Made by a program: the position numbers and the translations under genes. This document shows, one piece after another, positions 46,754-55,783 of a stretch of 55,895 nucleotides of DNA (positions within the stretch are counted from its first letter, which is position 1; every line of letters starts with the position of its first letter). The DNA is from Gammaproteobacteria bacterium (GTDB taxonomy: Bacteria; Pseudomonadota; Gammaproteobacteria; Pseudomonadales; Azotimanducaceae). The DNA lies in contig JAPPIX010000242.1 in assembly GCA_028820495.1 (NCBI GenBank), positions 1 to 55,895 on the forward strand, written 5' to 3'. The notes under the pieces are model-generated. The model was not told where the DNA came from. It saw nothing but the letters and a program-made list of their open reading frames with translations, and made no database searches.

Positions 46754-49700
46754 ATGTCCTCGCCATCCCTTGATGCCCTTCCCGCCAACGCGCTGGCCGT
46801 TAAGCCTGGCGAGCGCCTGTCTTGGGCTGGCTTGGCGGATGGAGCGGCCAGCTACTTCGCCACCCAGGCGGCGGCAGCGCATCCCGGGCCGACGCTGATC
46901 GCCACCAACAACGCGGCGGCAGCCGTCCGGTGCCTCGATGAAGTGCGCTTCTACGCGCCGCCGGACATGGACATTCTGCACTTCCCGGCTTGGGAGACGT
47001 TGCCCTACGACGCCTTCTCGCCGCATCAGGACATCATCTCCGAGCGGCTGGCCACCCTGCGCCAACTGCCCGCCATCAAGCGGGGCATTCTGGTGGTGCC
47101 GGCAGCGACGCTCATGCAGCGGCTGCCGCCACGCGCCTTCATCGATGGCCAAGCGCTTTCGCTCAAGGTCGGGGAGCGATTCGACATGCACGCCGAGCGC
47201 AAGCGGCTGGAGGCGGCGGGGTACCTGGCGGTGGACACGGTGACCCATCGCGGCGAATTCGCCGTTCGGGGTTCGCTGATGGACATTTTCCCCATGGGAC
47301 TGGACAACCCGATGCGCATCGACCTCTTCGACGTGGAAATCGACACCTTGCGCACCTTCGATGTCGAGACCCAAATGACCATCGAACAGGTGCCAAGCAT
47401 CGATGTGCTGCCCGCCAAGGAATTCCCCTTCGACGCCGCCAGCATCGCCCGCTTCCGCAACAACTGGCACGACGCCTTCGACGTGGACGTGCGCCGCTGC
47501 AGCGTTTACCAGGACGTCTCCGCCAGCCTGTCGCCAAACGGCGTGGAATACTACCTGCCGCTCTTCTTCGGCGCCGACGGCCTGGCCACCCTGTTTGACT
47601 ACCTGCCCGCCAACACCCTCATCCTACAGCAGGCGGGGATGGCCGATGCGGTCGATCAGTTCTGGAACCTGGTGCAGAGCCGCCATCAGAGCTTGGCCCA
47701 CGACATCGAACGGCCGGTGCTGGCACCCGAGGCGCTCTACCTCAACCCCGAGGCGTTCAACCGGCACCTCAACGAGCAGCCGAGAATCGCCTTAGGGCCG
47801 GACTTCAAGCATCGCGTGCAATTCGACTGTCCGCCGCTGCCGCCGCTTGAGGCCAACGCCCGATTGAAGGAGCCCGCGCAAGCCCTGCTCGGCTTCGTCG
47901 CGGAACATCCTGAGGCACGGATTCTGTTCACCGCGGAGAGCGCTGGCCGCCGCGCCCTGTTCGAGGAGTTCCTGACCCACGCCGGCATCTCCACCCAGGA
48001 CTGCGCGGATTGGGCGGACTTTTGTGCCAGCGGCTGCCAACGCGGCCTGACCATCGCCCCCATCGACCGGGGTCTCCGGCTCAAAGACAACATCGTCATC
48101 ACCGAAAGCCAGATATTCGGCCATCGGCCCGCCACCGACCGGGCCAGCGGCACCCGCACGGTGGACCCCGAGCAGGTGATCCGCAACCTCACCGAATTGT
48201 CGATCGGCTCCCCGGTGGTTCACGAGGAGCACGGCATCGGCCGCTACCGGGGCCTGCAAACGTTGGACATCGACGGCGCGCAAAGCGAATTCCTCACCCT
48301 GGAGTACGCCGACGGCGCCAAGCTCTACGTGCCGGTCACCTCGCTGCACCTCATCTCCCGCTACGCCGGGGCGGACGAGGAGTTGGCGCCGCTGCACCGT
48401 TTGGGCTCCGACCAGTGGGAGAAGGTGCGCCGCAAGGCCGCGGAGAAAGCGGTTGACGTGGCCGCGGAATTGCTCGACCTATCCGCCCGGCGGGCCGCCC
48501 GCACAGCGCCGGCGCTGCGTTGCGAGGCGGCGGAGTACGAGCGCTTTGCCTGCCAGTTTCCCTTCGACCTCACCACCGACCAGGCCGAGGCCATCGATGC
48601 GGTGCTCGCGGACATCGGCTCGGAGAAGTCCACCGACCGGTTGATCTGCGGCGACGTGGGGTTCGGCAAGACCGAAGTCGCCATGCGGGCGGCGTTCGTG
48701 GCGGTGCAAAGCGGCCGCCAAGTGGCCGTGCTCACGCCCACCACCTTGCTGGCGCAGCAACACTTCGACACCTTTCAGGACCGCTTCGCCGACTGGCCGG
48801 TCCACATCGAAGTGGTCTCCCGGTTGCGTAGTGCCGGGGAAGTCAAGGACATCGGCAAACGCTTGTCCAAAGGCCAGGTCGACATTCTCATCGGCACCCA
48901 TCGGCTGCTTGGTGCCGGCATCGACTTCAAGGACCTCGGGCTGATCGTCATCGACGAGGAGCACCGGTTCGGGGTCCGCCAGAAGGAGCGCTTGCGGGCA
49001 TTGCGCGCTGAAGTGGACGTGGTCACCCTCACCGCCACTCCCATCCCGCGCACTTTGAACCTGGCCTTGGGGGGCTTGCGCGACCTGTCGATCGTCGCCA
49101 CGCCACCGGCCAAGCGGCTGTCCATCAACACCTTCGTGCATGAGAAGCGCAACCACATCATTCGCGAAGCGCTGAACCGGGAGTTGATGCGCGGCGGCCA
49201 AGTCTTCTACGTCCACAACCAAGTGCGCACCATCCACCAAGCCGCCGACGCGGTAAGGGCGTTGGTCCCCGAGGCCCGGGTCGGCGTCGGCCACGGCCGG
49301 ATGGGCAAGCGGCAGATCGAAGGGGTGATGAGCGACTTCCACCACCGCCGGGTCAACGTGCTGGTCTGCACCACCATCATCGAAAACGGCATCGACATCC
49401 CCAACGCCAACACCATCATCATCGAGCGCGCCGACAAGTTCGGCCTCGCCCAACTGCACCAACTGCGCGGGCGGGTGGGACGCTCCCACCGGCAAGCCTA
49501 TGCTTATCTGCTCACGCCTCATCCGAGCGCCATGACCCCGGACGCCGGCAAACGGCTGCTGGCCATTGAGGCGGCGGGCGAGTTGGGGGTTGGCTTTACG
49601 CTGGCCACCCAGGATTTGGAGATTCGCGGGGCTGGCGAACTGCTCGGCGCGGAGCAGTCCGGGCAAATCGAGTCGGTGGGTTTCAGCCTCTACATGCAGA

Positions 49701-50242
49701 TGCTCGACCGCGCCGTCAAGGCGATACAGGCGGGCAATCCGCCGGACATGGCGCAGCCCTTCACACCGGTCAGCCGCGAGGTCAATCTGCATTGCGGCAC
49801 ACTGATCCCCGAGGACTACCTGCCCGACGTCCACCTCCGGCTGATCATGTACAAGCGCATCAGCGCCGCCGCCACCCAAGGCCACCTTGACGAACTGCGC
49901 GCGGAGATGATCGACCGCTTCGGACACCTGCCGCCGCCGCTCGCGCAACTGTTCCAAGTGACTGCCTTGAAGCTGCGGCTCACGCCACTGGGCATCACCC
50001 GATTCGAACTCGGCGAGCAGGGCGGCAAGGTCGAATTCAGCGACGCCACCCCGGTCAGCCCGGCAAGCGTCATCGCCTTGGTGCAAGGCAACCCTTCCAC
50101 CTATCGGTTGACGGGCGGCACCGTACTGCGCATCACCCACGGAATGGCGGACTTGGCGGCCCGCTTCGCGTTCGCCGATGAACTGCTGGCGGCGCTGGCG
50201 CCCGAGACGCCCATCGTCAACGCCGCGGCAGCCGGCGGATGA
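46754..50242 (+). CDS. mfd: Transcription-repair coupling factor Mfd
   Basis: A 1162-residue DNA translocase that removes RNA polymerase stalled at lesions and recruits UvrA. Domains in order: UvrB-homology region (about 10-300, FPAWETLPYDAFSPH), RNA-polymerase interaction domain (about 480-560, VVHEEHGIGRYRGLQ), RecG-like motor with Walker A GDVGFGKTEVA (about 632-642), Walker B box VIDEEHRFGV (about 732-741) and RGRVGRSHRQAYAYLL, and the C-terminal TRCF domain (about 1000-1110). A TAGAAT at 46706-46711 may be its -10. Its stop overlaps csiV (ATGA). Confidence 0.97.
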   Translation: MSSPSLDALPANALAVKPGERLSWAGLADGAASYFATQAAAAHPGPTLIATNNAAAAVRCLDEVRFYAPPDMDILHFPAWETLPYDAFSPHQDIISERLATLRQLPAIKRGILVVPAATLMQRLPPRAFIDGQALSLKVGERFDMHAERKRLEAAGYLAVDTVTHRGEFAVRGSLMDIFPMGLDNPMRIDLFDVEIDTLRTFDVETQMTIEQVPSIDVLPAKEFPFDAASIARFRNNWHDAFDVDVRRCSVYQDVSASLSPNGVEYYLPLFFGADGLATLFDYLPANTLILQQAGMADAVDQFWNLVQSRHQSLAHDIERPVLAPEALYLNPEAFNRHLNEQPRIALGPDFKHRVQFDCPPLPPLEANARLKEPAQALLGFVAEHPEARILFTAESAGRRALFEEFLTHAGISTQDCADWADFCASGCQRGLTIAPIDRGLRLKDNIVITESQIFGHRPATDRASGTRTVDPEQVIRNLTELSIGSPVVHEEHGIGRYRGLQTLDIDGAQSEFLTLEYADGAKLYVPVTSLHLISRYAGADEELAPLHRLGSDQWEKVRRKAAEKAVDVAAELLDLSARRAARTAPALRCEAAEYERFACQFPFDLTTDQAEAIDAVLADIGSEKSTDRLICGDVGFGKTEVAMRAAFVAVQSGRQVAVLTPTTLLAQQHFDTFQDRFADWPVHIEVVSRLRSAGEVKDIGKRLSKGQVDILIGTHRLLGAGIDFKDLGLIVIDEEHRFGVRQKERLRALRAEVDVVTLTATPIPRTLNLALGGLRDLSIVATPPAKRLSINTFVHEKRNHIIREALNRELMRGGQVFYVHNQVRTIHQAADAVRALVPEARVGVGHGRMGKRQIEGVMSDFHHRRVNVLVCTTIIENGIDIPNANTIIIERADKFGLAQLHQLRGRVGRSHRQAYAYLLTPHPSAMTPDAGKRLLAIEAAGELGVGFTLATQDLEIRGAGELLGAEQSGQIESVGFSLYMQMLDRAVKAIQAGNPPDMAQPFTPVSREVNLHCGTLIPEDYLPDVHLRLIMYKRISAAATQGHLDELRAEMIDRFGHLPPPLAQLFQVTALKLRLTPLGITRFELGEQGGKVEFSDATPVSPASVIALVQGNPSTYRLTGGTVLRITHGMADLAARFAFADELLAALAPETPIVNAAAAGG

Positions 50243-51258
50243 AACGCCTTCGCGTTTTGCTGAGCGGGCTGGCGGCGTTGGCCGCGCTGCCCGCCGCCGC
50301 CAAGGTCGATGAACCGAACGACCTGATCCAAGGGCGTTGGTACGCCACCGAAGTGATCATCTTTGAGCGGACGAAACCCGCTGATCCGGGACCGGAGGAA
50401 CTGGTTTGGGAAGGCGGGCGGACTTGGCCAGCCACGGCACGCGCCTTCGCCGAGCCCAAGCCCTGGCGCATTGCCAGCCTCGATCCGCTGACCCGCGCCT
50501 GCCTCGAGTTTCCCCGCCTTGATGTGATTCCGACAACGACAACGCCAGCCCAATGCCCCGAAGCCGACCCGCTTTCCGAGGTCGAGAGCCTCCAAATGGA
50601 AGGCGCGTCCCAATCACCCAATCGAGGGCGGGACGCCCTCGCTCCGGGCATGGCGCCGGTTCCCTGCCTGTCAATGCCCCCGTCGGACGCAACGACGTCC
50701 AGCGGCTCGGCCCCGCTGGAGCCGGTCGCACTCGATCCACCACCGGCCATCGAGCCGAGCTTGGCGCCGCACCCTCTGCTGGACCTGCTCCGCGCCGCTG
50801 CCCGGCAGCAGGAGGCTTGGCGCCGCGACAGCTATCGTTGGCTGCCGGAGGGAACCCATTTGCTCAAGGCCCAGGCCAGGCGCATCCGCAACACCCAAGG
50901 GCTGAACGTCGTCTGGCATGGGCGTTGGATGCAACCGGTGCCGAGCCGGTCCGCTGGCGAGCCCCTGACGCTGGACCTGCCAGCCACTCCAGACCATGGA
51001 CGGGTCTCGGGAACGCTGGCAGTAACGCTCGGCCGCTTCCTCCACTTCAACGCCATGCTTTGGCTGGAAGAACCCTACGATGGCCGAGATGGCCTTGTTC
51101 CCTTCATGCAGCTCAGCGAGGCCCGAACCATGCGCCTTGGCGAGTTGCACTACCTCGACCACCCGAGGCTGGGCGTTCTAGTGCAAATCGACCGAGTGCC
51201 CCCGTCGCCAGCCTTGGCCCGGGCGCTACAGGCTTGGGAGACATCAGCCAGAGGTTAA
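50239..51258 (+). CDS. csiV: CsiV-like periplasmic protein with inserted repeat
   Basis: A 339-residue exported protein. The signal peptide is MKRLRVLLSGLAALAALPAAA, then WYATEVIIFERTKP begins the CsiV (formerly DUF) domain; the second half contains LNVVWHGRWMQPV, LDLPATPDHGRVSGTLAVTLGR and HYLDHPRLGVLVQIDRV. CsiV was described as a peptidoglycan-associated partner of penicillin-binding proteins. Position directly after mfd agrees with gammaproteobacterial gene order. Residues about 122-155 are encoded by a copy of the palindromic repeat seen in the SPOR gene, but read in another frame. The insert lies in the flexible middle. Confidence 0.87.
   Translation: MKRLRVLLSGLAALAALPAAAKVDEPNDLIQGRWYATEVIIFERTKPADPGPEELVWEGGRTWPATARAFAEPKPWRIASLDPLTRACLEFPRLDVIPTTTTPAQCPEADPLSEVESLQMEGASQSPNRGRDALAPGMAPVPCLSMPPSDATTSSGSAPLEPVALDPPPAIEPSLAPHPLLDLLRAAARQQEAWRRDSYRWLPEGTHLLKAQARRIRNTQGLNVVWHGRWMQPVPSRSAGEPLTLDLPATPDHGRVSGTLAVTLGRFLHFNAMLWLEEPYDGRDGLVPFMQLSEARTMRLGELHYLDHPRLGVLVQIDRVPPSPALARALQAWETSARG
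50609..50641. repeat. Palindromic repeat inside csiV (family i)
   Basis: The palindrome CGAGGGCGGGACGCCCTCG (50623-50641) is preceded by CCCAATCACCCAAT, matching the left flank of the copy at 2512 with one mismatch. The element may extend further right (to about 50690). It is open in frame within csiV. Reading frame relative to the repeat differs by one base from that used in the SPOR gene. Confidence 0.8.
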
Positions 51259-51986
51259 TCCCCGGCCAAGAGCACCTCCAGCAGCCGCATGACCGCGGCA
51301 AAGCCGCGTTCGGCGGCACGCTCAAACCCCGCCATGTCGATTTGCCCGGGATCATCGCCGCGGCCCGCGGCGGCGTTGACGACAATGCACAGGCTCGCCA
51401 TGGGCAGCCCGAGTTCCCGAGCCAAGCCCGCTTCAGGCATCCCGGTCATGCCCACCACCGTGCAGCCGTCCCGGTCCAAGCGATCGATTTCGGCAGCGGA
51501 TTCGAGGCGCGGCCCTTGGGTCGCGCCATAGACGCCGCCCTCCACCAAGTCAACGCCGGCCTGCCGGGCAGCGGCCGCCAAGGCGCTGTTAAGGTCGTCG
51601 TCATAGGGACGGGTGAAGTCAACGTGGGCGGCACCGGTTGCATCGAATGTGTGCTCCCGGCCCCAGGTGTAGTCGATGATTTGATGGGGCGCGGCCAAAT
51701 CCCCTGGCCGCAACGCCCGATCGATGCCGCCCACGGCGTACACGGCAATGAGGCGCTGTGCGCCCAGGGTCTTGAGCAGCCAGAGGTTGGCCCGGTAGTT
51801 GATGGCATGCGGCGCGATGCGGCGCGGCTCGCCGTGGCGGTAGGACACCACGAGCGCATGGCCGCGCACCTGCCCTTTGAAGAAGCCATCCGAGGCCGGT
51901 CCGTACGGGGTGTCGAGCCCGGCGATGCGTTCGAACCCCCCCGGCAGGGAAACCTCGCCGGAACCAATGATTAGGCCGGTGACCAC
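51255..51986 (-). CDS. S-methyl-5'-thioinosine phosphorylase (MTAP/PNP family)
   Basis: A 243-residue nucleoside phosphorylase from GTG 51986, which shares a base with the stop of hpt (TAGTG); a longer open frame exists but would overlap hpt. Phosphate and base contacts: the RHG motif (VVSYRHGEPRRIAPHAINY), QGPRLESAAEI, and VGMTGMPEAGLARELGL. Family length and location beside mfd/csiV match Pseudomonas PA3004, shown to be a methylthioinosine phosphorylase; a plain MTA phosphorylase is the alternative. It returns hypoxanthine and the methylthioribose phosphate, and the purine could be used by the adjacent phosphoribosyltransferase. Confidence 0.87.
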   Translation of the reverse strand: MVTGLIIGSGEVSLPGGFERIAGLDTPYGPASDGFFKGQVRGHALVVSYRHGEPRRIAPHAINYRANLWLLKTLGAQRLIAVYAVGGIDRALRPGDLAAPHQIIDYTWGREHTFDATGAAHVDFTRPYDDDLNSALAAAARQAGVDLVEGGVYGATQGPRLESAAEIDRLDRDGCTVVGMTGMPEAGLARELGLPMASLCIVVNAAAGRGDDPGQIDMAGFERAAERGFAAVMRLLEVLLAGD

Positions 51987-52552
51987 TACCCGCCATCCTC
52001 CATGTCCTCCGGCAAGGCGCGGATGTCCGGCAGGTTGCGCCAATAGCCCTTGTAGTCCATGCCGCAGCCGATCAGGTACCGGTCGGGGCATTGCAAGGCG
52101 GCAAAGTCCACCTCCACGGCCCGGTTGCCGGGCACGTCCTTGCGGTTCAGCACCGTGGACCAGACCCTGGCCGCGCCGGCCGCCGCCGCCCACTCGCACA
52201 CCGCGGCCAAGGTGTCGCCCTGATCGAGCACGTCATCGACGATCAGCACCTGCCGGCCGGTGACGTTCTGCAGGGGCGAGGCGATCCAGTCCAAGGCGCC
52301 GCCGGCCGTGCTGTCCCGGTACCGCGCCACATGGACGTAGCCCAGTTCAAGGGGAAAGTGCAGCCGGTCAAGCAGCCTGCCGCAGTAGGGCAGCCCACCG
52401 TGCATTACGCACAGCAGCAGTGGATTGGCGTCCTTCAGCGCCAAGCTGATGCGCACCGCGGTCTGGTCCACCGCCCGGCTCACCGTCTCGGCATCGACGA
52501 TGACCTCCGAACGCCGCCACGCGGCCAGCACGTCCTCGGAGGCCGGGATCAA
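51986..52552 (-). CDS. hpt: Hypoxanthine-guanine phosphoribosyltransferase
   Basis: A 188-residue purine salvage enzyme. The PRPP-binding motif is VLIVDDVLDQGDT, preceded by LLLCVMHGGLPYCGRL and followed by the base-recognition loop (DRYLIGCGMDYKGYWRNLP). It starts with TTG at 52552, overlapping the MscS stop (TTGA). It converts hypoxanthine or guanine with PRPP into IMP or GMP. Adjacent to a methylthioinosine phosphorylase gene that would make hypoxanthine. Confidence 0.92.
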   Translation of the reverse strand: MIPASEDVLAAWRRSEVIVDAETVSRAVDQTAVRISLALKDANPLLLCVMHGGLPYCGRLLDRLHFPLELGYVHVARYRDSTAGGALDWIASPLQNVTGRQVLIVDDVLDQGDTLAAVCEWAAAAGAARVWSTVLNRKDVPGNRAVEVDFAALQCPDRYLIGCGMDYKGYWRNLPDIRALPEDMEDGG

Positions 52553-53622
52553 GCCGTGGGCCCCGTTAGATGCATGACCTGGGTCGGGAAGGCGATCTCC
52601 GCCCCGTGGGACTGAATGACCTGGGCGATCTTGAACAGCACGTCCTGCTTGACGACGTGGAAGGTTTGCCAGTCCGTGGTCTTGGTGAAGGTGTACACAA
52701 AAAAGTCCAAGGAGGAGGCGCCGAAGGTGACGAAGTTGACCATCAAGGTGCGCTCTTGATCGATGTCGGGATGTTCGCGCAGCATCCTCTCCACATCGGC
52801 GACGATGTCTGGCAGAACAGCGAGGTCGTCGTAGCGCAGGCCGATGGTCTCATAGATGCGCCGATTCAGCATCCTGGACGGATTCTCCACCGTCAGCTTG
52901 GCGAAGGTGGCGTTGGGAACGTACAGGGGCCGCTGGTCAAAGGTGCGAATGCGCGTCAGGCGCCAGCCGATGTCCTCCACGGTGCCCTCGATTTCCTGGT
53001 CCGGCGACCGGACCCAATCGCCCACGGAGAACGGGCGGTCCAGAAAAATCATCAGGGCGCCGAAGAAGTTGGCGAGCATGTCCCGCGCCGCGAAGCCAAC
53101 GGCAAGGCCGCCTAAGCCACCGAAGGCCAGCACGCTGGCGATGGAGAAGCCGAAGGCCTGCATGGCCAGCAAAACGGCGGTGACCAAGACGACGATGCGC
53201 AGTATCTTGGCGATGGCTGACGCCGTTGCCACGTCCATGTGCCCTTCGCCGGGGGCGGCGTGGATGACCTGGGCCTCAACCTCACGGATGAAGCGCACCG
53301 CAAACCAGGCCAACACCCAGACCACGGCCACTTCGCGCAGCCGATGGACCTCGTCAACCAAGCCGGCTTCAAACGCGCCATCGGCGAGTTCCAGCGCCCA
53401 AGAGGCAGCTACCACCCAGACGAACCAGCCAAAGGGCTTGCCGATGGCGGCGAGCAGGGCGTCGTCATAGCGATTGTGGGTGGCTGCCGAACGCCGCCTT
53501 AGGTGCGCCAAGACCCGCTGGCCCACGTAGTGGACGAACGCGGCCACCACCAAAACGGCGAACGACTGCACCGTCAGCCGGTAATCGGGAACCCGCGCCA
53601 GAAGACTGTCAATCAATTCCAT
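52549..53622 (-). CDS. Mechanosensitive ion channel, MscS family
   Basis: A 357-residue channel. Several N-terminal helices are followed by the pore helix (FGGLGGLAVGFAARDMLANFFGALMIF, about 170-195) and the MscS beta domain (RPFSVGDWV, GTVEDIGWRLTRIRTFDQRPLYVPN). The C-terminal vestibule ends in the family's alpha/beta part. It opens on hypoosmotic shock to release solutes. First gene of a coupled mscS-hpt-mtnP unit, with four-base overlaps. Confidence 0.94.
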   Translation of the reverse strand: MELIDSLLARVPDYRLTVQSFAVLVVAAFVHYVGQRVLAHLRRRSAATHNRYDDALLAAIGKPFGWFVWVVAASWALELADGAFEAGLVDEVHRLREVAVVWVLAWFAVRFIREVEAQVIHAAPGEGHMDVATASAIAKILRIVVLVTAVLLAMQAFGFSIASVLAFGGLGGLAVGFAARDMLANFFGALMIFLDRPFSVGDWVRSPDQEIEGTVEDIGWRLTRIRTFDQRPLYVPNATFAKLTVENPSRMLNRRIYETIGLRYDDLAVLPDIVADVERMLREHPDIDQERTLMVNFVTFGASSLDFFVYTFTKTTDWQTFHVVKQDVLFKIAQVIQSHGAEIAFPTQVMHLTGPTA

Positions 53623-53665
53623 CGGGCAAAAATTCTAACCGGATTGGCGGCGGATTGGACATCTT

Positions 53666-54835
53666 CTAAGCGCCTCGCAGTCGAGCCAGCAGGTGAGGCA
53701 GGGGGCCGGTGGAAACGCCCGGAGCAAGGGTGCTTCCAGCGACGTTGTCAGCCGACCCGCCGTGCAGCAATATGGCGTCCACCTCGTAGCCCTTGATTGA
53801 CTTGGCCAGACGGCGCATTGCATTTGCTTGGCTGGGCATTGGCGTGGTGGTTGTCTTGCACTCGACAAGCAGCAGCTTGCCGGTCCCTTGCGGAATCACG
53901 AAGTCCACCTCAAGGCCCTGCTGGTCGCGAAAGTAGTAGAGTTCGCGCCGCCTGCCGCAACTGGCCTGGTGCTTGATGACCTCCGATGCCGCGAACCCCT
54001 CGAACAGAGCGCCGTGGAACGGCGAGCGGGTCAGCGCGTTTTCGTGATCGATGTCCAGCAAGTGGCATACGAGTCCTGAGTCCAGGAAATAGAGCCTCGG
54101 TGATTTTACAAGGCGCTTGCCAAAATTCTCGAAGAAGGGGGGAATCAAAATGACTTGCCCAGTCACCTCAAGGACGCTGAGCCAAGCGGTGATCGTCGGG
54201 ACGGACACGCCCAAGGGGGCCGCAAGGTCCGTTTTGTTCAGGATCTGGCCATGGCGCGATGCCAGCAGGGCCATAAAGCGGCGGAAAGTGGCGAGATCCT
54301 TCACCGCAGTGACTGAGCGCACGTCCCTTTCAAGGTAGGTCTGGACGTACGAGCGGAACCAGAGTTCAGCATTGCCCGGATTGAGGACGACATCGGGAAA
54401 GCCGCCGTGCAGAATGCTGACCTTCGCCGTCTCAACCGACGATAGGGGAAAGAGCTCCAGCACCGCCGCTCGTCCCGCCATCGACTCCGTCACCCCGCGC
54501 ATGAGGGGCGCTTCCTGGGACCCGGTCAGGAGCCATTGGCCTTTGATCGCCGGGTCTTGGTCCACCCGGGTACGGATGTAGGCGAGGAGCTCTGGCGTGT
54601 TTTGGATTTCGTCGAGGACGACAGGGTTCTTGATCCCATCAAGGAATCCGCGCGGATCGCTCCTCACCCTCGCAATGACATCAGGGTCTTCAAGGAGGAT
54701 GTGGGTTGCGCTTGGAAAAGCGTGCCTGAGCAACGTGGTCTTGCCGCATTGCCGGGCCCCTGTCACCAGCACGGCCGGGAACTGTTGGCTCGCTTGATGG
54801 AGAAGCTGGGTAACGGCTCTTGGGATGTATTCCAT
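53666..54835 (-). CDS. ATP-binding protein with DUF4143 domain
   Basis: A 389-residue AAA protein with Walker A GARQCGKT (26-33), Walker B VVLDEIQN (about 72-79) and LLTGSQEAP as sensor. A winged-helix segment (SVPTITAWLSVLEVTGQVIL) is followed by the DUF4143 part, ending in a PD-(D/E)XK-like core (VDFVIPQGTGKLLLVECKT). Such proteins are very common and variable in copy number between strains; function is not settled, with toxin-antitoxin or mobile-element links suggested. An inverted repeat lies right at its start codon. Confidence 0.9.
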   Translation of the reverse strand: MEYIPRAVTQLLHQASQQFPAVLVTGARQCGKTTLLRHAFPSATHILLEDPDVIARVRSDPRGFLDGIKNPVVLDEIQNTPELLAYIRTRVDQDPAIKGQWLLTGSQEAPLMRGVTESMAGRAAVLELFPLSSVETAKVSILHGGFPDVVLNPGNAELWFRSYVQTYLERDVRSVTAVKDLATFRRFMALLASRHGQILNKTDLAAPLGVSVPTITAWLSVLEVTGQVILIPPFFENFGKRLVKSPRLYFLDSGLVCHLLDIDHENALTRSPFHGALFEGFAASEVIKHQASCGRRRELYYFRDQQGLEVDFVIPQGTGKLLLVECKTTTTPMPSQANAMRRLAKSIKGYEVDAILLHGGSADNVAGSTLAPGVSTGPLPHLLARLRGA

Positions 54836-54837
54836 GT

Positions 54838-54868
54838 GAGTATTCTAAAGTTGGACTTAAGAATACTC
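54838..54868. promoter_or_regulatory. Inverted repeat at the DUF4143 gene start
   Basis: GAGTATTCTAAAGT (54838-54851) and ACTTAAGAATACTC (54855-54868) pair over 14 bases with one mismatch and a TGG loop. The repeat ends two bases before the start codon at 54835, so it covers the ribosome-binding region of the minus-strand gene. It could be a repressor site or an RNA hairpin that hides the start. Confidence 0.6.
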
Positions 54869-54971
54869 AACATCACAGCATACGGAGATTCAGGGAACAC
54901 CTGGTCGGGGTGCTGGATCAAGCAGCAATTCTCGTTTTTGGCTTTTTCGTTGCGTCTAGCGAAGCTCCCCC

Positions 54972-55029
54972 GGAGGGCGTCCCGCCCTCGATGGATTTCC
55001 CGGTTCACTTCGAGGGCAAGATGCCCTCG
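54972..55029. repeat. Palindromic repeat pair upstream of lexA (family i)
   Basis: GGAGGGCGTCCCGCCCTCG (54972-54990) and CGAGGGCAAGATGCCCTCG (55011-55029) are the same two palindromes as at 2589 and 2512, here in the opposite order and 20 bases apart. It occupies the non-coding gap between the DUF4143 gene and lexA. Confidence 0.8.
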
Positions 55030-55071
55030 CTCCGACAAATTTAGAATTGCTGGGGATCAACTTCTGGGGGA

Positions 55072-55107
55072 TTGGAATTCGCTCCGATATGCTGTATAAA
55101 ATCCCAC
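55072..55107 (+). promoter_or_regulatory. lexA promoter with candidate SOS box
   Basis: TTGGAA (55072-55077) and TATAAA (55095-55100), 17 bases apart, form a good sigma-70 promoter. Overlapping the -10 is CTGTATAAAATCCCAC (55092-55107), whose left half fits a gamma-type LexA site (CTGT) while the right half is poor. LexA normally represses itself from such a place, 74 bases before the start codon here. Confidence 0.55.
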
Positions 55108-55180
55108 TGACTGGTTGTTTGAACAAGCTCCAAGGAAGCCCTTGGCGTCACGTCGGCCAATCGCCGGCAAGGAGACCCAC

Positions 55181-55783
55181 ATGGACGGACTCACCACAAG
55201 ACAGGCGGATGTGCTCCGCGTCATCCGGCAGTCCTTAAGCGACTGCGGCTATCCGCCCACGCGGGCGGAGATCGCCCAAGTGCTGGGCTTCAAGTCCGCC
55301 AACGCCGCCGAGGAGCATCTGAAGGCCTTGGCCCGCAAGGGTGCCATCAAGATGGTGCCCGGCGCTTCCCGAGGCATTCGCCTGCCGGAGCCCGACGGGC
55401 TGCCGCTGGTCGGCAGAGTGGCGGCCGGCGCGCCCATTCTTGCTACCGAGCACATTGAAGAGCGCGTCCATCTTCCGCCCAATTTCTTTCGGCCCGAGGC
55501 TCACTTCCTGCTCCGGGTTAAAGGCGACAGCATGACCGATGCCAGCATTCTCGATGGCGACCTGCTCGCCGTGCACAACACCCCAGAGGCGCGCAACGGC
55601 CAAATCGTGGTGGCCCGCATCAACGACGAGGTCACGGTCAAGCGCCTGCGCCGTCCCAACCGCCGCAGCCGGAAACTGCAGTTGCTGCCGGAAAACGACG
55701 CCTACGAACCCATCGAGGTCGATCTGCGCCACGATGACTTCGCCATCGAGGGCTTGAGCGTCGGCGTCCTGCGAAGAAGCTAG
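55181..55783 (+). CDS. lexA: SOS repressor LexA
   Basis: A 200-residue LexA from ATG 55181 with AAGGAG ahead. The N-terminal winged helix-turn-helix ([36 protein letters not shown]) binds SOS boxes. The self-cleavage site is Ala82-Gly83 (RVAAGAPIL), with Ser117 ([11 protein letters not shown]) and Lys154 (DEVTVKRL) as the dyad. The protein ends [11 protein letters not shown]. Upstream in-frame codons to 55115 lack a ribosome site and are not used. Confidence 0.97.
   Translation: MDGLTTRQADVLRVIRQSLSDCGYPPTRAEIAQVLGFKSANAAEEHLKALARKGAIKMVPGASRGIRLPEPDGLPLVGRVAAGAPILATEHIEERVHLPPNFFRPEAHFLLRVKGDSMTDASILDGDLLAVHNTPEARNGQIVVARINDEVTVKRLRRPNRRSRKLQLLPENDAYEPIEVDLRHDDFAIEGLSVGVLRRS

Noticed and set aside
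48479-50140. A 553-codon minus-strand frame opposite mfd
   Set aside because: Antisense shadow of a core gene, with no family features.
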